Assembly: GCF_002443255.2 (NCBI RefSeq)
Contig: NW_019211455.1
Location: forward strand, 17,397,126-17,461,125
Source: Varroa destructor
Taxonomy: Eukaryota > Arthropoda > Arachnida > Mesostigmata > Varroidae
Reading direction: 5' to 3'
Length of the DNA stretch: 64,000 bases
This document shows positions 54,875 to 64,000 of this stretch, one piece after another. Made by a program: the position numbers and the translations under genes. The notes beneath the pieces were generated by a model. The model searched no databases and was not told where the DNA came from. It saw only the letters and a list, made by a program, of their open reading frames with translations. Position 1 is the stretch's first letter, and the number at the start of each line of letters is the position of its first letter.

Positions 54875-57800
54875 AGTAGGGAGCCTGTCGGTAACTTTTC
54901 AAACTTCTAGTTAGAGGCCGTAAACTAAACCACATAACAGCGTTAATAGAACGACATATTTATATTCTATATATTATATTCTAATATCTAGATATTCAAT
55001 AGAAAAATATTCGAAGACAATATGTGTCAGGCTATAGTAGTTCTGCAATGTAACGATAGGATAATCACAATTATAACTTCTCGAACAGTGTCCCATTCTC
55101 GACGTCGCCTTATGGAACTATTTTGTTTTTTTTTTTAATTTATAATATATTTCGTTTGTTCGCTATCGCTCACCTAGCGTCCGAACTAGAGGAACGAATC
55201 GTGCGCCAAACTCAAGGGCTCAAGCAAACTGTGTTCGCAGCTCTATTAAGACATGTCAAGCTACTCTATATGTTGGGTGGACAGCTAGCGATCTAGGTAA
55301 TTAGGGCAGATGGCCCCATGTAATTAGTGCTAAAAGTGAGATCAGCGCCGTTGTTGTTTGTCGTGTTGACCATCAAACGATTATTGTAACATATTTTGTT
55401 ACACTGTTACGGCTTCGTCGCTTTATAACGACCTGAGAGGCCTGTCCTTGTGCTTCCTGTGCTCACGCAATTCGCTAGCGCAATTGTTGATGCTGGCAAC
55501 AACAAGAACTCCGCTGAACCTGCCCTAGGTTTAAAGACGGTTTTCCGCACTAGCTACCTAGCCTAGTTATAGTTTCGTCATGTATCCGAAACCATGATGT
55601 GTATATACCCAAGATCCAGCTTCAATCTGACCCTTTTCATCGTTCTGTCCGTAGTTCTTGCCTAGTCGAGAAACAGCTTGACTTCTGTAATTTGAAATTT
55701 CTCGTTTACCAATACCGCACCAGCGAATTGCTCCTTAATAGCCCTTAGAGCCTTGAATAAAGCTAAATCTGACAAGGTCAATAATATCCCCTTTCTTTAA
55801 TTCAGTGCCTAAGACATTCCGTCAATTAGTACAGTGTACACAAATAAGCGCAAACAAGCTCAGTGAACGATGGACTTGCAAAGGCGAAGCGCTTGCGTTT
55901 ATTTCACTTCTCTGTAGCTTGCGCGGTCGCTGTGTACTCGTGTATTAGACAGCGTATTGACTTGTAGAGGACGGCACAATAAGACGGGCATCAACAGCTG
56001 TAGCCGTAGCAGTAGCAACGCCGGCCACCAGAAGGACTTTCTGGGCACGTCGTCCCGTGTGTCTCCGGTTGCTGAAGCACAGAACACTCCTCAGGACCGT
56101 CTCAGCCCCCGTACATTCCTAAAACTACACTACGTTACTCCATCCGCATCATATTCACTCACAGGCTACTCGTGCCTGTCAAATATGTGAGTTCATGTAT
56201 GTGCATATATCCGTATAAGTTATTCAGTCGTCGTGTATATGTGCTTGCTCGCTCGTTCGCATGTGCTTCGATATGGATCTATAACTGCTCGTGTAAAGAG
56301 TCTCTCCCTTTTCCCTTGTTTTGTTGCCTTTACACTAGTACCTCTGTTCTGTAAGTGCAGGCAGACTACAGTTACTAGATGTGGATGACGGCAAAGTGCT
56401 ATAATCACATGGGTCTAGGACGTTGGGCTATCAGTGGCCACACGGTCACTTGGCTTCGTCGCTGCACTGCTAAATCACATTATCACATTCTGCGATGACC
56501 ATTCCACCACTACTACCACCGCCGGCGCTATAGTGGCAATGTTGACGCCTTCGCAGGCCCAGGCGTCATCATCGTAGCCGCCCAAGGCTGGTCCCATTGT
56601 TCTTCTCAGCTCTTTCCTCCGGCCGTAACGACTGTACCCCCTACACTTATACACGGCAGTCCCTTCTCCTCACCACATCCCCTCTCTTGCCATCTGCTTC
56701 GTTTTGGGTCTACCATGAGACGGGGCGGGGTCAGCTGGGAACTAGCAGACCCACCGGATAACGAAGGCCACCAACAACGCACGGGTACATCGTGTTTCAT
56801 CACCACCCAGCAACAGCACTCCACGAGAACCGTGTCCACCGTACGCCAGCAGCAGCAGCTGTGCGGCGAACAGTAACTTCGAAACCAACGCGCTGCTTAT
56901 TACCAATACTGGTAACAACTACTTTTGCTACAACCACTACTATTACAACGACTACTAGGTTGATCGAGCAACGGAACAAAACCACGTAGGCGCCCACACC
57001 ATGTCACCGTAAAGATACAGGAGGGCGCTAATCGGGTTAGTACCTCGATTCTGAACGAATTTTCAGATGCCAGAACGTTGCATCAAGGAAAGTCAACGAC
57101 AAGCAACTAGTACATATGCTATAAACGCTGGAGTACTGATATAATAACGGAACGGTGGGTCTTTCTTACTGCGTTTTTCCGTTGTCCCTAGACTCCCTAG
57201 ACATCACATTATACAGTGAAGTGGCAGAAAAAAAGCGGTCAAAAATAGACATCTCGCCACGGCACGTCGTACTGTAGGACAATGGCAGCAGGAAGGTCCT
57301 GGCTGTACCGTTTTTATCTGGATGACGCTCTTCGCTTGGGCAGTTGTCGTTGTTATTACGAGCAGTGAAAACTTTGTCTGAAGCTTGCCGCTTCGCACAC
57401 AACTTACGACCTCCCTTCCTCATTTGCTGCTACTACGCAACAGGGACGAAAGATGAAAATAGATTTCGTCGTTAAACAAACATATGTGCCTAGGCTGTCT
57501 AGGTGTTGCGTAGGCATGCGTTTTCCACCAGGTTTTCAGCTATTCTGTTATATCTTGGCAATTACTGTAGAAAGCGGTTATGGTGCCGACAGCACATAAA
57601 TGGTGTCTGATGGAAAACTATGTCAGCAAAGAGTGTCTTTAAGTGTTTAGTGGAGAACGAAGCACAGGTATACTGGTTACTGAAGCTGTTGTCCTAGCTT
57701 TTTTTCCCTAGACTACAGACTATTTAAAAATGCATGTATGTGTACTACTGATACGTATTAGTATACATATATACGTAAAGCAGCGATGAAATATAACAAT

Positions 57801-59144
57801 ATCATCTCTAGTAAACAGCTGTTGCGTATATCTCTTTAACAAGCAATTCTAACAGCAAGTAGTTGCGTAGTGACATTTTTTTTGCAGTAGTCCGTCAGGC
57901 CATACATTTTAGTGTCTTTTAGCTTGTCGACTGTTTCAAAGTACTTCAAACCATCTCATGGGCAACCCATATCTCACATTCAGCGTGCCAGGTTACCGCC
58001 TGTAGGCTTCGGACTCACTTTGCAGCTACTTTCCGTTTCTTCCGCTGAGCTTGATGATAAGCCTCTGATCTTGGTACTGTTAATACTACTGGAAACCTTA
58101 CAGTCGACAGAAGTGCGATGCAGGTGGTTAGTGGCCCAGCAACTAGTGCATAAGCGAAAAACAGGTTTAAGCTGACTGGTCGAAGGTGATCTGAACGGTC
58201 TAACAGTTTTTCTACATCAATCTGTGCCGGCAAAGGTAACGGCGCAACTGCTACGCCAGCAGAACAGATTGCGGCCATTGGCGAACACCGACCACTAAAA
58301 CCGACCATAGACCGAAACCCTTTTCGTCACCGGGTTTTCTTTCCTGTCCCGAAGATTTTCATTTGTCAGTGCGTTCGTCTGGCTTGCCGTTTGGGGTTCA
58401 CCTTATCTTACTTTGGCTTCGCTAAGTTTATTTCTTTTTAGTGCTCTTGATGCCCTAAGCATCGCTCTTCTAAAGGCCGAAGTGTCTTCAGATCCTTACA
58501 CTTCCTTCGTCTCTCGACCCCCATGGTGATGTTTTTTACTGCTTACTGTGCTACCTCTTCTGGTGACCGGCCTTACCGGAGCAAATGTTATGAACGCTAC
58601 GCGGATACCGTCAAACTATAGACGGTTTCAGACCAATAGAAGAAACGACGCCGAGACGAACAGGTGCACAGGCTGCTTTATTTTTATTTGCTTCATCCCG
58701 CCAACAGGCTTATTCGATCCTGACTGGCCAGCTGAACTGTCGACTATCGTCTTCACATTTTAGCCCTTCGGCTTTCAGCCCTTGAGTTTTTCGGGTAAAA
58801 ACGGCGAGCAGAGGGGTAGTTGCACCAGTAAATGCAACCTTCTGCTGCCGGTCCTTATTGTTGCCGTCGTTGCTGTTTTTGGGCTTTGTTCACAAACAGT
58901 CCACCTATACTTCGTTCGCCCCAGAAGGCGCCAATTCCGTATCGCCTCCTTTGCTCTTGTTTCCCTGCCCCTTGTATGTTGCTTCTTGGGATAGATTTTG
59001 TTGTTACGCAGGCAAACTGAAAAGGGTTGCGATAGTGGCAGACTGAGATATGGCCAGCAGCGGCGCAAAAAGACATTTTAGCGGAATCACTTGGTCTGAG
59101 CCAACTTTAAGCTTGCTTGAGCTCATTGTCCAAATTAATGGTTC
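54875..59144. other. long stretch without a firm gene
   Basis: AT-rich with a T10 run at about 55128. Minus frame 55899-56087 has a leucine-rich segment but no ATG. Frames at 56606-57423 and 57912-59076 overlap on both strands in simple-biased DNA (CAC/GTG and CAG triplets near 56790-56960). None has a usable start plus splice signal. Confidence 0.4.
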
Positions 59145-59333
59145 ATGTTAGATTGGCCGTCTTGGACATGTTGCCATTTAATGGTGATATTATGGGAAAT
59201 AAAGAGAGCTAAGTTGAGAAGTGGGTCGATTTCCGACAAAAAAATGGCATCCTTATTGACTCTTGCATGCGGCAAGAAGAGAAAGCTTAAGCGCAATTTG
59301 AGCGCCACCACAAACTTAACAGTCTCCGTTTAA
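59145..59333 (+). CDS. hypothetical 62-residue ORF (weak)
   Basis: ATG to TAA. It begins MLDWPSWTCCHLMVILWEIK and becomes lysine/arginine-rich (CGKKRKLKRN), which could act as a nuclear-localisation-like patch. No splice signals and no family recognised. Chance is likely. Confidence 0.18.
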   Translation: MLDWPSWTCCHLMVILWEIKRAKLRSGSISDKKMASLLTLACGKKRKLKRNLSATTNLTVSV

Positions 59334-59482
59334 TGAAACCTAATGTGAGGGTTTGTTGTGAAAGGCTATGTACGTTGAAGGCTATGCAGGCAAAGTAAAG
59401 CAAACTCACATGATAGCGAGATTCGCTTGACTACGGCCCAAAAATGCCCCTCGTACCGTAACACCAACGAGCCTGCCAGTGT

Positions 59483-59707
59483 ATGAGCACGACGTGCACA
59501 TGCATTGGTATCCCAGCATCAGATACAAACATTGGCCACAGCTACCTTGTGATTAGTGGGTATGTTTTTATCGTTCAACAAGTACGGGATCCATATGCCA
59601 AGAAAACCTCCACGACGGTTCTTTTTTCTGGTTATTACCCCCATAACAATACGACGACTGTAAATACGCCAAGCAAGGGGTCACAGCACGCACCAACGCC
59701 ATCGTAG
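59483..59707 (+). CDS. hypothetical 74-residue ORF
   Basis: ATG to TAG. It begins MSTTCTCIGIPASDTNIGHS, has a beta-strand-like hydrophobic middle (SYLVISGYVFIVQQV) and a threonine/asparagine-rich end with an NNTT sequon. Composition is protein-like and the opposite strand is not notably open. The start context is weak (T at -3). No family recognised. Confidence 0.28.
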   Translation: MSTTCTCIGIPASDTNIGHSYLVISGYVFIVQQVRDPYAKKTSTTVLFSGYYPHNNTTTVNTPSKGSQHAPTPS

Positions 59708-62023
59708 ACTCGCACTATTTGTACTAGTTACAAAGTGTGTGTACCTTTTCATGACGATTTACCAGCGCGTGTCTTAATACAGAATAGAATCTGTTGAATT
59801 TAACTCGAAGCTATATCCCGTATTCAGAGAAAATGTAACAATTTTTGATAATTTACTGTCATATTTGTTATCTGTCTATCCTCTGTTGCCAGAAAAACAT
59901 ATTTATGACTGTGATTTAATTTTGCTCGAAGTCATATGTATCAAGTAATAAAGATAAAATAAGATTAATCCTTTAAAATAAGAATCATTTAAATCGTAGA
60001 TTAAATCAGCTTATGTGGGGTATTATCAAGACGCGCGAGGTCAATTCAAAGGACATCAAGGAAAGCTAGTAACATGTCGCGCAGTCGCTATACAGATGAT
60101 CCGCCCAAGGGACAAGAGGGTCGAACGGTCAATGGTTATAGTAAAGCGAAACTCTGCAGATGTTTCATGTATCAAGTTCGATCAAAGTCTCCCTTAAAGA
60201 AAACACACATCTTTCGTTCAGTCTCTCGGACCTGAGGCGTACGGTGGAACGGATATTCTTCCGGCGTTGCACGGTCGTTTTTACAAATTGGGTGCCGAAT
60301 CCAATACCGAACAGATTCTCATTGGCTTAGCTGAACATTAGCTTGAATCGAGATCATAGACTATTTTTAGCAAAGATAGGTCTATCCAGAGTAGAAATTA
60401 ACCTGCCTGGCAAGTCTCAAACGCTTGACCGAATGGCAAAGGTACCGCTTGTTTCAACCCTTGATGTTGGCCTGCCAATACTGGAGCCCCGACACAATGT
60501 TTCTATAAAGAAGTAAGCACAAAGTGAGGGCAAGATGGGCGACTCTCAAGGATGCGTAAGTACAGACTAAAACAAGTTAAGAAAACCTAACTGAATAAGT
60601 TGACTAGGATAAAACGAGCTAATATGGTTTTGGCAAAACTTACAATTCAATACAATTACACAGTTTTGCTGGTATATCAAAAGATGGGCTGTCTGAGTAA
60701 AAGCTCGCTTGGAGTCAAGCGGATACTCGATTTAGGGATTTGCACAGCTCGGTTGGTCGGCTAAAGAATCATCGACAATCGGAGCCTGTTATCGGAGTTA
60801 CCTGAACTCTACCAAAAGTCTGTTGGCCTAATTGCTTTCATCAGACAACTAACTGGCCATGGCCGGTCCGGCCTTCGCCTAGTCCTATTGGCTTAATCGA
60901 GTCCGCTTACTCGTGGAGATACTTTTATGACGCCCCGGGGAACCCTACACTCTGTTTACTTGCGTATACCTCATTTACTCCCAGCATATATGTACCGTCA
61001 AATACTGCGCACAGATTTTTTATACATACAGAGCTGTTTTATACATACAGTCAAACTGATGAACAAGGTGCAGCGTTTTTTCGAACAAAGATAAACACAC
61101 ACGCAGACATGCATATGGTCACATTGGTCCGATGACCTCTAAACAATTGCAAAACCGGATGACATTATCTAAGCATGTACAAACCGAGATACCGTCACAA
61201 CAGCGCTGGACTATTCCTCTCTTTCGCTAGCATTTCGCTGGTAATTCTAGTGAATTGTTATTGAAATCCATGTGATGCGTCCACGTAATAGTCAGGCGCA
61301 GCTTAACGCGGCGATAGACTCCACTTAGGCTACCCGGGACCGCCAAGCGAGTCGTTCTGGACCGCTGAACCTGAGGATCGTGGGTGGCCAGTACCCATAT
61401 GCGTCACCGTATTCGATATATCTGTATGTATTGCAATAAATCAACTCGCAAAGCGACGCTGCTGCGCACGGCGTCTATTGGGCTATATATATATGGCAGT
61501 GATATGGTTACTGATACACCCATCGTGAACGCGCTCACCGCCATCGCGTCCGTTCGGCTCTTTACGACAGCAGCATTCGCTTGTTGTCGTCGAAAAAGTG
61601 TGGCGAGCAATCAGTGACCGAGACTGGTTCCAATGGAAGAGACAAATAAGATCTATGAGTATCTATTGTACACAAACCCTTCATAGCCGCGTTATTGTTG
61701 TGGTTTAAACGAACCATTGTCGTCACTCGTGGACAGCCTATAAAGTCATCAAAATTCAGGCAGCTCTCGCATGGAAAGGACTCCATTCGTTACATCCCCC
61801 CGGCAGATAAGTTTAACTAAAGGTCCTCTACGTTCCGAGTTTTACGTCTGGCGTTACCGCTGGGCGTTGCATCAGATAGACGGTTGGTTGGCTCTCAGCC
61901 GCCACGAAACGAACCGTACATCTACTCCCAGTGGGTTCGGACCTAAATCACAGCGTATCCTTTCCTAAGTAGGCAGATACGTGACCCACTAGGCTAGCAC
62001 TAGAAATCTTAAGCATCGGGTAA
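59708..62023. other. stretch without a firm gene
   Basis: Includes a two-copy duplication of TTTTATACATACAG at 61018-61031 and 61037-61050. Frames at 60015-60197 and 61384-61968 overlap on both strands without support. A weak tRNA-like string near 61890-61945 was not accepted. Confidence 0.45.
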
Positions 62024-62217
62024 TTACATCAACGAAGTTATAATTAATAACGGGTTAAGGGAAAGCGATACGAGAATCATTTGCTTAAGCTGCTCGGTTA
62101 GGCGTTGAGCGTTTGAATTGTCTTCATCGATTTTTTGCGTCCTATAATAATATAAAGGACGAAACTTGGCAACTTCCGTTGTTGCTATTGTTGTTGCATT
62201 TCGACAAACTTCATTTG
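62024..62217 (-). CDS. candidate terminal exon, 63 residues
   Basis: On minus, an acceptor (GTTATTCATTTATTACAG) ends at 62218. Two bases complete a codon and the frame runs to TAA, reading NEVCRNATTIATTEVAKFRP onward. It has an N-glycosylation sequon (NAT), a charged middle (RTQKIDEDNSNAQRLTEQLK) and a hydrophobic end (LVSLSLNPLLIITSLM). DNA here is A+T-rich, so the length is less likely by chance. It is 630 bases downstream of further minus-strand candidates. No family recognised. Confidence 0.4.
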
Positions 62218-62576
62218 CTGTAATAAATGAATAACTATTATTTTTAAAAGGTGTATTCAAATTAAAATACGTAGGAACAGTTTCTAAAAAAACGATTTAT
62301 TTTTTATTATAAGGAAATCACCCTTGAAAAGATTTATCTTTGTCAATATGATATATGGCTTTATATACATATATACGCGCATAAAGTATTTTCCATAAAA
62401 ACATTCCACAACAATGGGTACAGCTAATCCTGATAATAATAGACTAGAGCCAGAGCCAGCACGGTAATGTATCGGATAGGTTTTTTCCTAGATTAACTTT
62501 GAGCCGCGCAGTATTTTTAACATCGATATTTCATTCTTCATTGCTAGGTAGTAGGTTGGCATGGTACATCGCGACC
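62218..62576. other. A+T-rich stretch without a gene
   Basis: Contains the pyrimidine tract feeding the minus acceptor at 62218. No repeat or frame is supported. Confidence 0.5.
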
Positions 62577-62642
62577 GAAGAAATTAGCCGAGCGAAAATG
62601 GGTTAAACCTCGTGTGGGGTGAAGGTTTCGATCTCTGACAAG
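62577..62642 (+). repeat. tRNA-like relic
   Basis: TTAGCCGAGCG at 62584-62594 resembles an A box, and GGTTTCGATCTC at 62624-62635 resembles a B box with one insertion, at near-normal spacing. The arms do not fold fully, so it is read as a tRNA-derived SINE head. Confidence 0.38.
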
Positions 62643-62842
62643 TAGAAAAACCTCGACCTTGTATCAGGCCAAGATGAGGAAAAGACATCCATTCGACTGG
62701 TAATTTGGTATCCTCTCCGAGCAGTTCTAGGATTGATGTGTGTGACTATCCTTGGCTCATTTCTAGAACTAATTGTAGCTGATGATCATGAGTCAGCTGA
62801 AGTAGTTGCTGGGTGAGCAGTCCGGTTTAGAGCAGTCTGATC

Positions 62843-63134
62843 TTAAGATAGCATTTTCCGCGCAGATGGTGCTGCCATTGTTCCGGATGATGTCGCTGTT
62901 AGGACAACTAGCGAAGGCGGCGAAGCTTCAGCGCTCGTTGGCAAGCTGATGGCGAAAGCGTAGTCTGGGGAAGCTTGTCTGATTAGGGGTAACGCTCTGG
63001 GCATACCCGTGCTGCAGTCGTTATAACTCGGAGGAATCTCGAAAGCCCGAATATTTGCACCGGTGCAACGGCCATTGCGTACGATCCAGTGAGCTGGGCA
63101 AATGGACCACAACCTGATTGGGTCTGTCTTAAAC
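62843..63134 (-). CDS. candidate exon with cysteines (weak)
   Basis: On minus, an acceptor (CTGACCTTAATGCAG) ends at 63135 and the frame is open for 96 codons to TAA. Four cysteines fall in the left part (segments WSICPAHWIVRNGRCTG and YNDCSTG); the right part is alanine/serine/proline-rich. Two other minus frames are open over parts of it. Whether it belongs with 63180-63346 is unclear, because that frame ends in a stop. Confidence 0.25.
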
Positions 63135-63179
63135 CTGCATTAAGGTCAGTTCCTGTTGAAGATATTTAATCTGTATGCA

Positions 63180-63346
63180 CTACTTTTTGACGCAGTGGCA
63201 TAATAGAACACTGATAACAACGAAAACGAGGAACACGATGCTAAACGAAAGCATGGGACCGCTTTCCTTCACCAGAGAAAATGTTTCGTTATCGCTGATG
63301 CGTTTGCCGTTATGAGTGGTACCGTTATTTCTAATATTGCGGGCAA
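63180..63346 (-). CDS. candidate terminal exon of a glycosylated membrane protein
   Basis: On minus, a very good acceptor (TTCTCTTTTCCACGTATTTA, branch-like TTATTAAC, then GATTCAG) ends at 63347. Two bases complete a codon and 54 codons follow to TAG. Two N-glycosylation sequons (NGT and NET, residues 7 and 19) precede a membrane segment at about 31-48 (MLSFSIVFLVFVVISVLL) and a short basic tail CHCVKK. The same frame upstream of the acceptor has two more sequons (NTS, NDS). This is the layout of a type I membrane protein end. No family recognised. Confidence 0.4.
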
Positions 63347-63398
63347 CTGAATCGTTAATAAATACGTGGAAAAGAGAAGTGTTTGTCAAAAAATATTC

Positions 63399-63548
63399 TC
63401 AGTTCATCAATAATATACTCAGCTGCGTCGTACTCTGACTACTCGATACTACGCAAAGATTGCGGTCAACGAGTAAAACAACTGTAATTAAAACCGTAAG
63501 TATGACACAAATGATTAGCACGAGCCGTTGGATCAGATCGGATACCAT
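63399..63548 (-). CDS. candidate signal-anchor ORF, 49 residues
   Basis: Minus-strand ATG at 63548 opens 49 codons to TGA. After MVSDLIQR comes a strong membrane segment (LVLIICVILTVLITVVLLV, residues 9-27), then a polar serine/threonine/glutamine part. The frame is open further upstream without ATG (SARHSNPSTTRRQA). It ends about 50 bases upstream of the acceptor of 63180-63346 on the same strand, so the two could be neigh­bouring exons of one two-pass protein, although no in-phase donor is certain. The plus strand is open across the same DNA (63460-63972). Confidence 0.33.
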   Translation of the reverse strand: MVSDLIQRLVLIICVILTVLITVVLLVDRNLCVVSSSQSTTQLSILLMN

Positions 63549-63972
63549 CGCTTGCCGCCTTGTCGTCGACGGATTGGAATGTCGGGCTGACAATATTCAT
63601 TTTTGCTTGCTCAACTTTATGTCTAGGAAGTTAATCGGCAACGTTCAAAATAAGCTCACCCGCAGGACCTGCCCAGCCCGAACATCCGCGGCACCACTAC
63701 TTAAAAATGCAGACAGACAGATACAAATGAACTCTCAGAAATATCGACGAAGCTGCAACGTTACCGGCCGCAATAGCGGCATAAGCACCACCATAACGCT
63801 CGATCCTTTGTTGTCTGATTTGAAAATGAGCGCTCCACACAATGAGGGTAAGATCAATGCGGAAGCGGAAGCAGCCTCTTTCCGAAACAAGACGCGATTG
63901 ATTGTCCTGGCAGCTGGAAGGATAGGAGATGGAAACGCCTTGCAAGTGATTAGACCCTTCCTGTTCCGTTAA
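63460..63972 (+). CDS. 170-residue open frame, longest in the window
   Basis: Stop-free for 170 sense codons ending in TAA; the first ATG is about 14 codons in (MTQMISTSRWIRSDTIAC). It contains two sequons (NVT, NKT), several cysteines and an alanine/glutamate-rich stretch (INAEAEAASF). One or two frames of this length are expected by chance in the window. It is antisense to the membrane candidates at 63399-63548. No family recognised. Confidence 0.25.
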   Translation: MRSTSKTTVIKTVSMTQMISTSRWIRSDTIACRLVVDGLECRADNIHFCLLNFMSRKLIGNVQNKLTRRTCPARTSAAPLLKNADRQIQMNSQKYRRSCNVTGRNSGISTTITLDPLLSDLKMSAPHNEGKINAEAEAASFRNKTRLIVLAAGRIGDGNALQVIRPFLFR

Positions 63973-64000
63973 GCTATGATCTAGAAACGAAAGCAATTAA

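Noticed and set aside
56790..56990. Frames rich in threonine or valine on the two strands
   Set aside because: They reflect an ACN/GTN-type simple-sequence bias and do not look like a protein-coding signal.
61880..61945. GTTGGCTCTCAGCC followed by GGGTTCGGACC, resembling tRNA boxes
   Set aside because: The A-box match fails at several fixed positions and no cloverleaf forms.
1..64000. CRISPR array, operons, integrated virus or transposase
   Set aside because: No regularly spaced direct repeats, no polycistronic frames, and no polymerase, integrase, capsid-like or transposase motif was seen on either strand.

Overview
This 64 kb window looks like animal nuclear DNA, most plausibly arthropod, from a gene-poor, intron-rich region. 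There is no dense gene packing and no frame much longer than 150-170 codons. Base composition is A+T-leaning. Simple-sequence repeats, short hairpins and decayed tRNA-derived elements are scattered throughout, and several short open stretches are bounded by AG/GT splice signals. A (CCTAA)3 string at 21611 is the arthropod telomere unit, but at three copies it is only a hint. I recognised no known protein family, no rRNA or intact tRNA, no CRISPR array, no transposase or reverse transcriptase, and no viral gene. No coding call below rests on homology.

Calibration matters here. In 64 kb read in six frames, roughly a dozen or more stop-free stretches over 120 codons are expected by chance, and GTAAGT occurs about 16 times per strand by chance. 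Most single coding candidates are therefore weak. The best supported are two plus-strand internal exons with good signals at both ends (11405-11547 and 33691-33760); their reading phases are compatible, so they could belong to one long gene with very large introns. Next come intact small reading frames: a secreted cysteine-rich peptide candidate (37773-38033, plus), a second secreted cysteine-rich candidate (48047-48271, minus), a 98-residue frame with an ideal start context (24225-24521, minus), a 127-residue frame (52598-52981, minus), and a first-exon candidate with strong start and donor (43713-43774, minus). Terminal-exon candidates in A+T-rich DNA are at 41136-41314 (plus), 54377-54578 and 62024-62217 (minus).

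Layout: 1-8 kb holds sparse candidate exons, a TATA/GCC-rich promoter candidate (2239), a tRNA-Lys-like relic (6266), a 49-nt hairpin (7444) and a CRE palindrome (7884) just before a 150-codon frame. 8-16 kb holds a 140-residue frame, the first strong exon, a secretory candidate on minus and a G-quadruplex run. 16-24 kb is rich in repeats and tRNA-derived relics. 24-29 kb is locally G+C-richer with several membrane-protein-like frames. 29-43 kb holds the second strong exon and the cysteine-rich candidate. 43-55 kb is dominated by minus-strand candidates. 55-62 kb is nearly empty. 62-63.6 kb on minus has a cluster of protein-like frames with two membrane segments and N-glycosylation sequons.

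No pathway or operon-like cooperation can be inferred. The recurring theme is small secreted or membrane polypeptides.
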